This document shows positions 17,836-26,176 of a stretch of DNA of 64,000 bases, one piece after another (the first letter of the stretch is position 1; each line of letters starts with the position of its first letter). The notes beneath the pieces were generated by a model, which did no database searches, had not been told where the DNA came from, and saw only the letters and a list, made by a program, of their open reading frames with translations. Source of the DNA: CAIWHR01 sp963788185 (GTDB taxonomy: Bacteria > Pseudomonadota > Gammaproteobacteria > Burkholderiales > Casimicrobiaceae). The stretch is taken from the NCBI GenBank assembly GCA_963788185.1, contig CAWBGE010000021.1:1-64000 (forward strand), in the 5' to 3' direction. A program made the translations under genes and the position numbers.

Positions 17836-18916
17836 ACGTACCCACCCGCGACGCGCCGCCACCGACGTCTGGTTCGTGACGCGCAAATATCCGCCGAGCA
17901 TCGGCGGCATGGAACTGCTTAGCTGGGAACTGACCACGCGGATCGCGCGACGCCGTCCGGTGAAGATCTTCTCCCTGCGGCGCGGATCGCGCTGGTTGCC
18001 CTTGTTCGTGTTGACGAGTGCGGCACGCGTCTTGGCTGCGGCGCTGAACGGCTCGATCGCCGTCCTGCATCTCGGCGACCCGGTGCTCGCACCCGTCGGC
18101 GCACTCGCCCACCTGTTCCGCGTTCCCGTCTGCGTGACCGTGCATGGCCTCGACGTGACCTACCCGAACCCGCTTTATCAGCTGTGGTTGCGGGCTTTCT
18201 TCCGCCAGATCGATGCCTATGTGTGCATCAGCAGCGCGGCCCGCGATGCTGCCGTCGCGAGGGGCGTGGCGAAGGACCGTACGACGGTGATCGGCGTCGG
18301 TCTCACAGTGCCGGAAGCGACCTATCCGGCGCCCCCGCGCGACCCCGACCTGCTGCTCTTCGTCGGCCGCCTCGTTCGTCGCAAGGGTCTCGGATGGTTT
18401 GTCGGGTCGGTGTTGCCGATGCTGATCGTGCGCAACCCCCGCGTACGACTCGCGATCATCGGCACGGGACCAGAGCGCGACGCTATCGAAGCCGCTGCCG
18501 CCAAGTGCGGCGTCGGCGACAGGCTCGTCTGGCTCGGCCTGGCAAGCGATGCGGACAAATGGCGCTGGCTGCGCACCGCGTCGGTCTGCGTGATGCCGAA
18601 TGTGCAGGTGCCCGGCGATATCGAAGGCTACGGCATCTCGGCGCTCGAAGCCGCAGCTGCCGGCTGCCCTCTGGTCGCGGCCAACCTGGAGGGCCTCCGC
18701 GATGCGATCGGTGATGGCGAAGGCGGCCGGCTCGTCGCTTCCGCCGATGCAGTGCAGTGGGCCGACGCGGTGCATTCGCTCTTGGCGCAGCCTGCGGTGG
18801 CACGGGCTTTCGGCGACCGTGCCCGCGACTGGGTACGCACGAACCGGAACTGGGATGCGGTCTGCGACCGATACGAGGAGGTGTTCGCGATGATCGCGCG
18901 CCGGCACTCGCGATGA
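17828..18916 (+). CDS. GT4-family glycosyltransferase
   Basis: The ATG at 17828 lies in ATGGCTGA, overlapping the preceding stop; a further in-frame ATG at 17783 would add 15 residues. The 362-residue protein has a GT-B N-lobe with VTRKYPPSIGGMELLSWEL. The C-lobe has LLFVGRLVRRKGLGWFV, IIGTGPERD and the donor site DIEGYGISALEAAAAGCPLV containing the EX7E pair. It is a retaining transferase of the capsule/O-antigen type with unknown sugar. It is part of the coupled operon: the next gene starts inside its stop codon. Confidence 0.87.
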   Translation: MAERTHPRRAATDVWFVTRKYPPSIGGMELLSWELTTRIARRRPVKIFSLRRGSRWLPLFVLTSAARVLAAALNGSIAVLHLGDPVLAPVGALAHLFRVPVCVTVHGLDVTYPNPLYQLWLRAFFRQIDAYVCISSAARDAAVARGVAKDRTTVIGVGLTVPEATYPAPPRDPDLLLFVGRLVRRKGLGWFVGSVLPMLIVRNPRVRLAIIGTGPERDAIEAAAAKCGVGDRLVWLGLASDADKWRWLRTASVCVMPNVQVPGDIEGYGISALEAAAAGCPLVAANLEGLRDAIGDGEGGRLVASADAVQWADAVHSLLAQPAVARAFGDRARDWVRTNRNWDAVCDRYEEVFAMIARRHSR

Positions 18917-19755
18917 CGCATCTCAGGCTTTGGCGCTGGAGTCTTGCGTTGCTGATCCTCGTCGGCCTCGGCTGGCAACTCGCCGTTCATGCCCCCGACG
19001 ACTGGTCGGCGCTCGCAACGCCGGCGTTGTCGCCGCTGGCACTTGCCGCAGTCGCGGCGACTGCGAGCTATGTTGCAATGGCGACCGCATGGGCACGCCT
19101 TCGCAACCGCGGCGAATCGTGGGTCGACGTCGGTGGCGCCTGGTTCGCCTCGCTGCTCGCACGCTACGTTCCGGGGGGCATATGGCAGGGCGCGGTGCGC
19201 GCGACTGAAGGCCATGCGCGTGGCGAGCGGCTTTCCGACAACGTCGCCGCATTCCTGTCGGAACAGGCGCTGGCCTGCTTCAGCGCGGCGTCGCTGGCGT
19301 TGCTCTCGCTGGTTGCCGGTCCATCGATGCCCGCGTGGCTCGTCACCGGGCTGGCCGCGGTTGGCGCGATCGCCGTTGGTGCGTCGTTCGTGCTGGCGCG
19401 AATCGCTTCCCACCCGACTTGGCCAATGAAGGCCGTTGGATGGACATTGCTTGGTCATGGATTGATCGCCGCCTCGTTTGCCGCTTTTGTCGCGAGTTTC
19501 GCGCCCGGTGATTCAGTCGATCTCCTCGTCTCCGCGCGGGCATTTCTCGTGGCCGGGCTTGCCAGCGTTCTCGTCGTGTTCGTGCCGGCTGGGCTCGGCG
19601 TGCGCGAAGGCGTACTTGCGTGGATGCTCGCGCCGCGGCTCGGCGTCGGCATGGCGCTTGCGGTCGCGCTGATGGCTCGCATCGGGCTGCTCGGTTGCGA
19701 GCTTGCTGCGTGGGGGATCTGGGCAGCCGCACGCAGGCGCGGGAGACAGCCATGA
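18913..19755 (+). CDS. Polytopic membrane protein of the LPG-synthase TM / UPF0104 family
   Basis: The ATG at 18913 overlaps the GT4 stop (ATGA) and gives 280 residues with seven to eight predicted membrane helices. The motifs RYVPGGIWQ and VFVPAGLGVREGVLAWML match the lysylphosphatidylglycerol-synthase transmembrane family, whose glycan-locus members are thought to act as flippases or as partners of GT2 enzymes. It sits between a GT4 and a methyltransferase and downstream of a DPM1/GtrB-type GT2, so flipping of a polyprenyl-phosphate sugar is a reasonable inference. No catalytic domain is attached. Confidence 0.75.
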   Translation: MTHLRLWRWSLALLILVGLGWQLAVHAPDDWSALATPALSPLALAAVAATASYVAMATAWARLRNRGESWVDVGGAWFASLLARYVPGGIWQGAVRATEGHARGERLSDNVAAFLSEQALACFSAASLALLSLVAGPSMPAWLVTGLAAVGAIAVGASFVLARIASHPTWPMKAVGWTLLGHGLIAASFAAFVASFAPGDSVDLLVSARAFLVAGLASVLVVFVPAGLGVREGVLAWMLAPRLGVGMALAVALMARIGLLGCELAAWGIWAAARRRGRQP

Positions 19756-20498
19756 CAGCCCATGGTCCCGGCGCGACCGGGGCTGAACGGTACGGCTTCC
19801 TGCATGATCCGGAGGGCCGTCGACGGCGCGGTCGACGAATCGTTCGCGCACTCGCGGATTTCGGTCGCGTCGACCTCGCCTCGGCGCGCGTCCTCGACGT
19901 CGGCTGCTCGGCAGGGCTGATCACCAACGAGATCGGCGCGCACGCAGGCCTCGTGGTCGGCACCGATCTGGACGCGGCTGCCGTCGCGCATGCCGCCGTG
20001 GGAGCGCAACGCGCATCGTTCGTTGTCGCGTCCGGCTTGCTGCTGCCATTTGCCGATTCGAGCTTCGATGCGGTCGTGTGCAACCATGTCTACGAGCACG
20101 TCGAGGACCCGCATGCCCTGCTGTGCGAGATCCATCGCGTGTTGCGTGACGGCGGCTCCTGTTACTTTGCCGGAGGGCACACGTTGCAATTGATCGAACC
20201 CCATCACCGCATCCCGCTGCTCTCGCTGCTGCCACGATCTCTGGCCAATCTCGTATTGCAGTCGATGCAACGCAGTTCACGCTACGAGGAGCGATTCCTG
20301 CCGCCATGGCGCATTCGATCCCTGTTCAGCGAGTTCGCGCGCGCCGAATTCGTGTCTCCGGCGATGCTGCGCAATCCAGTTCGGTACCAATTCGCGGAGC
20401 TCGCTCGCATGCCACGCGTGCTGCGCGGCATGATTGCAGCCTGCGCGTGGCCGGCCGCGCTGTTGGCGCCTACATGGATCTGGATTCTTCGCCGGTGA
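19752..20498 (+). CDS. Class I SAM-dependent methyltransferase
   Basis: The 248-residue protein starts at ATG 19752, overlapping the preceding TGA. The SAM-binding glycine loop is VLDVGCSAGLITNEIG, followed by VVGTDLDAAAVAHA, LLPFADSSFDAVVCNHVYEHV and EIHRVLRDGGSC, all typical of Methyltransf_11. The C-terminal ~80 residues, ending in a hydrophobic WPAALLAPTWIWIL segment, may touch the membrane. It is the last gene of the operon. The substrate could be a sugar or lipid carrier (inference). Confidence 0.82.
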   Translation: MTAHGPGATGAERYGFLHDPEGRRRRGRRIVRALADFGRVDLASARVLDVGCSAGLITNEIGAHAGLVVGTDLDAAAVAHAAVGAQRASFVVASGLLLPFADSSFDAVVCNHVYEHVEDPHALLCEIHRVLRDGGSCYFAGGHTLQLIEPHHRIPLLSLLPRSLANLVLQSMQRSSRYEERFLPPWRIRSLFSEFARAEFVSPAMLRNPVRYQFAELARMPRVLRGMIAACAWPAALLAPTWIWILRR

Positions 20499-20970
20499 CA
20501 GAACGATCTTCGCGGCAATCCAGGCCACCCATCCAGCGGCACGGATGCCGGTCTCGTCCGAGAAGATCGCCGAATGCCGTTCGGCCGGAAGGATTCGACG
20601 CGCTCGTCGACAATATTCCGGGATCGTCGGCAGCACCTCCAACAGGCGATGCTTGCGGGAGCGCCCACGAAGTGGCCCCGCAGCTATCCGAGCATTGACC
20701 TCGCCGCACCGGAAGCGCGGGCACGATAGATGCTTGATATCGGGACATTCTCCAATGAGAATCCGACCAGGTCGCCTCTCTTCGCGAGTCTGCCGCCATG
20801 AGATTTGAACAGCACCGAAGTGATCCGAGCCTCCTTTCCGCGCAATGTGCGTTCCCCTTTCGAATTCCTCACAGGCCTGTGCCGTTGCACGTTTCCCTTG
20901 TGGGTGTTGCAGCGCCGGGATCGCTTCGGCTCATGTGGTGCCTCGCCACGCCGTGCAAAGGGCGACGGCC
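20499..20970. other. Intergenic region between exporter operon and CAP-protein gene
   Basis: I see no gene here. The open frames are short and lack family features. An ATG at 20845 is in frame with the CAP gene but adds a Cys-rich 42-residue extension that would spoil its signal peptide. No terminator hairpin with a T-run and no clear promoter was recognised. Confidence 0.45.
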
Positions 20971-22743
20971 GTGCTGACACGTTTCCGGACCGCATACCTA
21001 CCCGCTGGTCCGAGGACCGCGCGCCTGCTCTTCGCCGGAGTTGTCATGGCAGCCGCGGCCGTTGCGGCGTACCCCCTCGCCGTCACGGCGCAGGGCGTGC
21101 AACTGGGCGACGCCGTGCGCCGATTCGAGCCACAGGACACGTCGAACTGGGATCGGCGGCCGAAGCCCAAGGCGGGCTTGACTCGCGCGCTGGTTGTCCA
21201 GCTTTACAACAACAGCTACGTGCCCGGTGACATGGTGCCGCTGATCTGGACGGGCGCGATCGCAACCTGCGCTCCCGGAACCACCGACCTCACTCACCAG
21301 AATGCCGTGCTCGGGCGCATCAACTACTTCCGGGGATTGGTCGACCTGCCACCGGTAACGTTGTTGACCGAGCCGCAGACTGCTCAATCACAGGCAGCCG
21401 CATTGATGTACTCGGCCAATAATGCGCTATCCCATTCGCCGCCGTCAAACTGGCTCTGTTACAGCACCGTCGGAGCCATCGGCGCCGCCAACTCGAACAT
21501 CGCACTCGGTGTCAACGGTGTGCAGGCGGTTGACTTGTATGTCGACGATCCAGGCTCCGGCAATACTGCCGCCGGGCATCGGCGATGGATTCTGTTCCCG
21601 CCTCGCGGATCCATGGCCACCGGTGACGCCGCCCAGAACGGTGCCAATCAGCCGGCGAACGCCTTGTACGTATTCGGGCCCACGACGACGCGCCCGGCAA
21701 CACCTGCCGGCATTGCATGGCCACCGGCCGGGTTCGTACCGTATCGGAATCTTCCGGGTAATTCCAATCGGTGGTCGTATTCGTATCCTGGCGCCGACTT
21801 CGCCGGTGCGTCGGTTACGATGATCGGCCCGGCTGGGCCGATTCCGGTCACGGTTGAGCCTGTCGACGTCGGTTACGGCGACAACACCATCGTCTTCCGC
21901 CCGACGAATGTTCCCTACACCAAGCCATCGGCCGACACCGGCTACACGATAGCGATCAGCGGTATCGGCGGCAGCGCACCGGCCTCCGTCCAGTACACAG
22001 TGATCGTCATCGACCCCGACCCTGCGCCCGCACCCATCGGCGGAATTGGAACGACAATCGTATTCCCGATAGTTGCCCAAACCTCCTCCTTCACCAGCGA
22101 GGTCACGCTCTACAATCCGGGCGACGCGAATCTCTCGGCGACGGTCACCTTCTACGAGGCTCTCAATTCCTCATCGCCGGGCGCCACGACTTGCGCCCCG
22201 ATCAACGTTGCCGCGAACCGCTCGGCGCAGTTCTCCGTTGGCAGCCAGTGCAACCTTCCAACGGGTCCCCACTTCGGGTTGTTGGCTGTCCGCGATACTG
22301 CCCCGGCTCCGGGCCACCCTTTCTACGGGTATTCGCGGACACAAAACCCGCAGGGCATCGGATTTTCGATCGAGGGCTTCCCTGTGGGGAGCTTGAACAA
22401 CGGTAGCCACGTCATCGGCCTCAAGAAGCAGGCGGCACCGCCGGCCTATCAGACCAACTGTTTCGTCGGCGCATTGGAGCAACCCGTATCGTTTGAGCTG
22501 CGTCTGGTCAGCGATGGCACCGGGGCGCAGATCGGGGAGACGCTGGGTGGCTACCTTGCCGCCTTTGAGCAGTACCGCTACCTCGACATCTTCGGGCCGG
22601 CAGGTGTGAACGCGCCGGCCGGCGATTACGTCAACGTCCGCGCAGAGTTCACGAACACGATGGGCGGCACAGCCAAACTGGTCGCATTCTGCACCGTGCA
22701 GGACAATTCCAGTTTCGGAGCCGACTTCCGGATTGCAAAGTAG
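20971..22743 (+). CDS. Secreted CAP-domain protein with C-terminal unnamed four-Cys module
   Basis: GTG 20971 gives 590 residues with a proper signal peptide (basic VLTRFRT, hydrophobic core, cleavage near AVTA at residue 40); ATG 20845 is the longer alternative. Residues about 105-350 are a CAP/SCP-like domain: HQNAVLGRINYFRGL, LSHSPPSNW and the signature AGHRRWILFPP. From residue 360 to the end (FGADFRIAK) runs a ~230-residue module also present in the proteins at 23670-24926 and 26177-27409. It begins IVFPIVAQTSSF and contains GIGFSIEGFP, QTNCFVGAL and AFCTVQ. The module's conserved cysteines fit an extracellular, disulfide-bonded fold. Function is unknown; CAP proteins occur as secreted surface or matrix proteins. 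Confidence 0.8.
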   Translation: MLTRFRTAYLPAGPRTARLLFAGVVMAAAAVAAYPLAVTAQGVQLGDAVRRFEPQDTSNWDRRPKPKAGLTRALVVQLYNNSYVPGDMVPLIWTGAIATCAPGTTDLTHQNAVLGRINYFRGLVDLPPVTLLTEPQTAQSQAAALMYSANNALSHSPPSNWLCYSTVGAIGAANSNIALGVNGVQAVDLYVDDPGSGNTAAGHRRWILFPPRGSMATGDAAQNGANQPANALYVFGPTTTRPATPAGIAWPPAGFVPYRNLPGNSNRWSYSYPGADFAGASVTMIGPAGPIPVTVEPVDVGYGDNTIVFRPTNVPYTKPSADTGYTIAISGIGGSAPASVQYTVIVIDPDPAPAPIGGIGTTIVFPIVAQTSSFTSEVTLYNPGDANLSATVTFYEALNSSSPGATTCAPINVAANRSAQFSVGSQCNLPTGPHFGLLAVRDTAPAPGHPFYGYSRTQNPQGIGFSIEGFPVGSLNNGSHVIGLKKQAAPPAYQTNCFVGALEQPVSFELRLVSDGTGAQIGETLGGYLAAFEQYRYLDIFGPAGVNAPAGDYVNVRAEFTNTMGGTAKLVAFCTVQDNSSFGADFRIAK

Positions 22744-22757
22744 TGGAAGACGCTGCC

Positions 22758-23522
22758 ATGAAATCACCACGCTCGCCCGCTATCGACACCGCCTCCGGGC
22801 TTGGAACCGAAGGCCCGCGAGAAGCGCAATACGATGCGCACTACTTCGACGCCGAACTTCACCATGATCACTGGTTCACCAACAACGAAGCGAAACGCGC
22901 GCGGCGATGGCGCGAGGTCGTGAGGATGCTGGAACCTGTGGCCGATGACAGGGTCCTCGAGATCGGCTGCGCTGCGGGCGAACACGCGCTAAGGCTCGCT
23001 CGCCAGGTACGCACAGTCGTCGGCATCGATCTCGCGCCGGCCGCCATCGAGCGCGCGCGCCTTCGTGCCGCAAAGGAGGGGGTGCGCAATGCCCGGTTCG
23101 AGGTCTGCGATGCGGGTAATCTTCGCCCGTGGCCTGACGCAGCCTTCGACAAGGTCGCAGCCATCGACTTCGTCGAGCACGTCGACGATATCGCGTTGGC
23201 GGTGATCCTGCGCGAGGTTCGACGTGTGCTGGTCCCCGGCGGGCGCCTTGCGATCTACACGCCCTGCGCGACACACTATGTCGAGCGGTTGAAGGCACGC
23301 AATCTGGTGCTGCGCCAGATTCCCGGGCATATCGCCGTCCGCTCACCGGAACCGTACCGCAAGCTTCTCGCGGCCGCCGGCCTCGAGGTCGAGGCACTCT
23401 GGTTCCTGCCGTCGGACTACCCGGGGTTCGGCGCCGTCGACCGCACCCTCGCTCGGCTGCCGGTTGTGGGGCGGTGGTTTCGCTTTCGCATCTGTGCCGT
23501 TGCAACCAAGCCCGGCCCCTGA
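22758..23522 (+). CDS. SAM-dependent methyltransferase
   Basis: The 254-residue protein (ATG 22758) has RVLEIGCAAGEHALRLA as glycine loop and VVGIDLAPAAIERAR, followed by FDKVAAIDFVEHV and VRRVLVPGGRLAIYTP, typical of ubiE/Methyltransf_11-like enzymes. A GTG at 22743 overlapping the CAP stop (TAGTG) is also possible, so the two genes are probably co-transcribed. It lacks any membrane segment. The substrate is unknown; the neighbourhood suggests a glycan, but it could be unrelated. It ends convergently with the gene at 23670-24926. Confidence 0.8.
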   Translation: MKSPRSPAIDTASGLGTEGPREAQYDAHYFDAELHHDHWFTNNEAKRARRWREVVRMLEPVADDRVLEIGCAAGEHALRLARQVRTVVGIDLAPAAIERARLRAAKEGVRNARFEVCDAGNLRPWPDAAFDKVAAIDFVEHVDDIALAVILREVRRVLVPGGRLAIYTPCATHYVERLKARNLVLRQIPGHIAVRSPEPYRKLLAAAGLEVEALWFLPSDYPGFGAVDRTLARLPVVGRWFRFRICAVATKPGP

Positions 23523-23669
23523 GCATCGGGCCAGGGCGTCGCCAATCGATATGCTCCGGTCCGAACCCAACGACGTACAGGCGGTGGATCCGGCGTAGCG
23601 GCCGATGTCCTTACCCGGGAATCGCCGGACAGGATTACCGCCTGCGCAACCTGCCGCACCTGCTCCGCA

Positions 23670-24926
23670 TCAGAAATTATCCGCGTCGGTTGCCCTGACC
23701 CACGGAACGGCGACTCCGTTGCCGGAATGACATGTGATGCCATACGAGATCGGGACGGTGCTGTTCGCTGATCCTTCCCGATAGGACACATCGATGAACC
23801 ATCGTGTCGCATAGCCGTCGGTATCGATGACGGCGTCGTTGCGGTGACCGGTGAAAATGTAGAACGAGGTCTTGTTGTTGCCGCCGCTGTCGTAGGGTGT
23901 AGTCGACGGGAAGACCGGGGCGGAGAACGTATCTCCGGTGCCGCGCAACTGTATCTCGAGGTCGGCAAGGCGGGGGCTCACCAACTCGCATTTCACGTAA
24001 TCGGGTTGCGCGATCATCGTCTGATGAATCACCTTCTTCGTCAGGTCCGTGATCTGGGCAGGAGCGATTGCGGCGACCGTGCCACAGGAGTCCTGGCTGT
24101 AGCAGATCACCCGTCGCTGGCGGTTGTCGAGGGCATCCGAGGACTTCGCGATCCGGAAGTCGGCGCCGAAGGTCACGCTCTCCTGCATCGTGCAGAATCC
24201 GACGAACGCGGGGTTGCCCGCGTTGGTGTTGTCGAACACCGCCCGGACATTGGCATAATCGCCGGCGGGGGCGCCTGCTGCGGTGAAGATGTCGAGATGA
24301 CGCACCATCTGATAGGGTGCAAGCGACCCGGTGACCGGGTTTCCGAGGACCGAATTGTCGACGCCGTTCCGAAGGTCGATCCGGTAGTCGACAGCTTCGC
24401 CGAGAGAAGCCACGAAGCAATTGGACTGGTATTTGGCGCCGGTCGACGTGCGCCGCAAGCCCAGCACCGTTGCGCCTGCCCCGGAGAAGTTGCCCGCCGG
24501 GAACCCCTCGACACTGAAGCCCGCACCGGCAGGCGTCTGGCTGCGCGAATAGGCGGCGAAGAAGTCTATCTTCTCCGCCGCCGCGTTTTCAAGAATGAGC
24601 AGGCCGAAGTGGCTGCCGGCGCCCAGCGTGCACTGCGTACCCAAGGTGAGCACAGTCGACGAGTTGGCGGGTGCCACGAACTGCGTGCACGGCCGCTGAC
24701 CGGGCACCGAAGAGTTCTGCCCCTCGTAGAACTTCACATTCAGCGTAAGTACACCCGCGCCAGGGTTGCGCACATACACTTCGGTACTGTAGGAAGCTGT
24801 CTGCGCCGCGATCGGAATGACTACTACCGTGCCGGCTCCCGCGGTGGTCTGCGAGTGTGTGGCCGTGCTGCTGAAAATCGCCACGACGGAGACGACGAAG
24901 CAAGAAAGCCTTAGGCGGTCGTTCAT
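23670..24926 (-). CDS. Secreted protein with unnamed four-Cys module plus second shared C-terminal module
   Basis: The 418-residue protein starts at ATG 24926 with a good AAGGAGAG ribosome-binding site. Residues 1-26 are a signal peptide ending THSQ. Residues about 33-260 match the C-terminal module of the CAP protein: VVVIPIAAQTASY, NVKFYEGQNSS, GAGFSVEGFPAG, QSNCFVASL and GFCTMQ, ending TFGADFRIAK. Residues about 290-418 form a second region (PDYVKCELVSPRLADLEIQL, TRWFIDVSY, YGITCHSGNG) shared with the protein at 26177-27409. No membrane anchor follows. I recognise no named family; a secreted beta-rich, adhesin- or matrix-like protein is the best description. Confidence 0.72.
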   Translation of the reverse strand: MNDRLRLSCFVVSVVAIFSSTATHSQTTAGAGTVVVIPIAAQTASYSTEVYVRNPGAGVLTLNVKFYEGQNSSVPGQRPCTQFVAPANSSTVLTLGTQCTLGAGSHFGLLILENAAAEKIDFFAAYSRSQTPAGAGFSVEGFPAGNFSGAGATVLGLRRTSTGAKYQSNCFVASLGEAVDYRIDLRNGVDNSVLGNPVTGSLAPYQMVRHLDIFTAAGAPAGDYANVRAVFDNTNAGNPAFVGFCTMQESVTFGADFRIAKSSDALDNRQRRVICYSQDSCGTVAAIAPAQITDLTKKVIHQTMIAQPDYVKCELVSPRLADLEIQLRGTGDTFSAPVFPSTTPYDSGGNNKTSFYIFTGHRNDAVIDTDGYATRWFIDVSYREGSANSTVPISYGITCHSGNGVAVPWVRATDADNF

Positions 24927-25059
24927 CGGTACTCTCCTTGTCGGTGGCCCGGGAGAAGATTCGCCGTATCCCGGTCCGCGCCCCTGACACCCGAAGCGGG
25001 CAGGCAGCTATGCAAAAGCTACGCTGCAATCCCAAGGGGTGCAACAAGGAGAGTTGCAG

Positions 25060-25686
25060 CTAGTCCTTCCGGCACATCCGACGCATCAGGCCCATCCCCG
25101 CCAACGCGAGCACGAGAGTCGCCAGCGTGCCGGGTTCGGGGATCGGCACGGGTAGCAGTGGTTGTGGCGGCGCCAGCACCGGCGACGTGCGCATAGTGAT
25201 GACGAAGTGCAACGACTCCCGGTAGTCCGCTCCTCTGGCATACGGGGATGCCTGCTGGAACATGCTAACCAGGTAGTTGAAGCCCCCGTACTCGAATTCC
25301 TGGCCCAGCTCGCCCCCCGAACCCAGGGTATCCAGCTCGCTCGCTCCTCCGAGTTGGGCGGCGAACTCGAGCGTGACCGGCGTCGCGGTGGACTCGTAGA
25401 CGATTCCGGACCCGGTTTCGGTGAGCCTGAACGTCGAGTGGAATGCGGTCGTTGCGGGCCCGCCAGATGACACATCACTGTCACCGATCAGTTCCGAAAC
25501 CAGGCCGGGGTTGTCGACGTCGTTGGTGGCGTACCGGCCACCCGTTTGAGTCGACGTTTCCGCCGTGTCGAGCCGAAAGTCGATGTCGTAGTCCCACATC
25601 TCGACCAAGCCTGCCTGCGCATGCTGCGCGATGCCCAGACCGACCGTCGCTGCGAGCAAACTGGTTAGCAGTGGGTGCCTCATCAT
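25060..25686 (-). CDS. PEP-CTERM sorting-signal protein
   Basis: I choose the ATG at 25686 (MMRHPLLTSLLAATVG), which has AGAGGCG upstream and yields a clean signal peptide ending QAQAG-like after residue 24. The ~208-residue protein ends with PEPGT, a hydrophobic helix (LATLVLALAGMGL) and the basic tail RRMCRK, the PEP-CTERM tripartite sorting signal recognised by exosortase. The body is Gly/Ser/Thr-rich with no known domain. Such proteins are exported and processed together with an extracellular polysaccharide; no exosortase gene lies in this window. A sigma-54-type promoter lies about 60 bp upstream. Confidence 0.88.
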   Translation of the reverse strand: MMRHPLLTSLLAATVGLGIAQHAQAGLVEMWDYDIDFRLDTAETSTQTGGRYATNDVDNPGLVSELIGDSDVSSGGPATTAFHSTFRLTETGSGIVYESTATPVTLEFAAQLGGASELDTLGSGGELGQEFEYGGFNYLVSMFQQASPYARGADYRESLHFVITMRTSPVLAPPQPLLPVPIPEPGTLATLVLALAGMGLMRRMCRKD

Positions 25687-25744
25687 TACGCCTCTCGCTT
25701 CTTGTGTTGTTCTGTACAATTTTATTTACTGTCAAGATACTGAA

Positions 25745-25759
25745 GCAAGATGGGGGCCA
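25745..25759 (-). promoter_or_regulatory. Sigma-54 (-24/-12) promoter of the PEP-CTERM gene
   Basis: On the minus strand the sequence is C-TGGCCCCCATCTTGC-T. This has TGGC and TTGC with the exact sigma-54 spacing (GG-N10-GC), plus pyrimidine and T at the flanks as in YTGGCACG-N4-TTGCW. It lies 59 bp upstream of the ATG at 25686 in an AT-rich region, predicting a ~45-nt leader. PEP-CTERM genes are known to be controlled by the PrsK/PrsR sensor-regulator and RpoN in some bacteria. Confidence 0.65.
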
Positions 25760-26119
25760 GGAACAAAACGCATTGATAAGCAATGCTTTCTCTATGATTT
25801 TATTGGGTACTTGGCCATCTTTGTAAAGACTGTCGACAAGATCCGTGATGCGCACCTCGAAAGAGGCCGATTGGCCGCGTGTCGATGAGGCTCTTTTTGG
25901 CCCTGTTTTTCTCATATTGTAGTCTACGTAATGAGTGACGCAACACAAAAACCTTGCCATTCAACGGGTTAACGTCGCCATATCGCGCATTGCGTTTAGC
26001 ACACGCCAGCGGGTGCCGTTCAGAACACGCCGACGGCGCTGTAAAGCTTGCCGACAATCCCCGCCATGGATCGACGCAGATACCCCGGCGCTTACGGTTT
26101 TGGACTGCCGGGCGCCCCC
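25760..26119. other. AT-rich intergenic region upstream of the PEP-CTERM gene
   Basis: No gene is supported. The stretch has clearly lower G+C than its neighbours and presumably holds the activator-binding sites for the sigma-54 promoter at 25745-25759. The open frame on the minus strand that crosses it (25481-25960) overlaps the PEP-CTERM gene out of frame and shows no protein character. I could not pick out a convincing enhancer repeat. Confidence 0.45.
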
Positions 26120-26151
26120 AAAAAAAAACCGACCGGCGCAAGGCCGGTCGG
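26120..26151 (-). terminator. Rho-independent terminator of the gene at 26177-27409
   Basis: A perfect 9-bp stem (26129-26137 with 26143-26151, ccgaccggc/gccggtcgg) encloses a 5-nt loop. On the minus strand it is followed by nine Ts (26120-26128). It lies 25 bp beyond the stop codon. Confidence 0.93.
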
Positions 26152-26176
26152 CGTTTGAACCGCGATGCGCGCTTCG

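Noticed and set aside
25040..25058. Hairpin TGCAAC-GTTGCA behind the PEP-CTERM gene as terminator
   Set aside because: Six-bp stem, no T-run on the minus strand, and it overlaps the ribosome-binding-site-like AAGGAGA in the loop on the other strand.
25481..25960. Minus-strand open frame across the PEP-CTERM promoter
   Set aside because: It overlaps the PEP-CTERM gene in another frame and covers an AT-rich promoter region.
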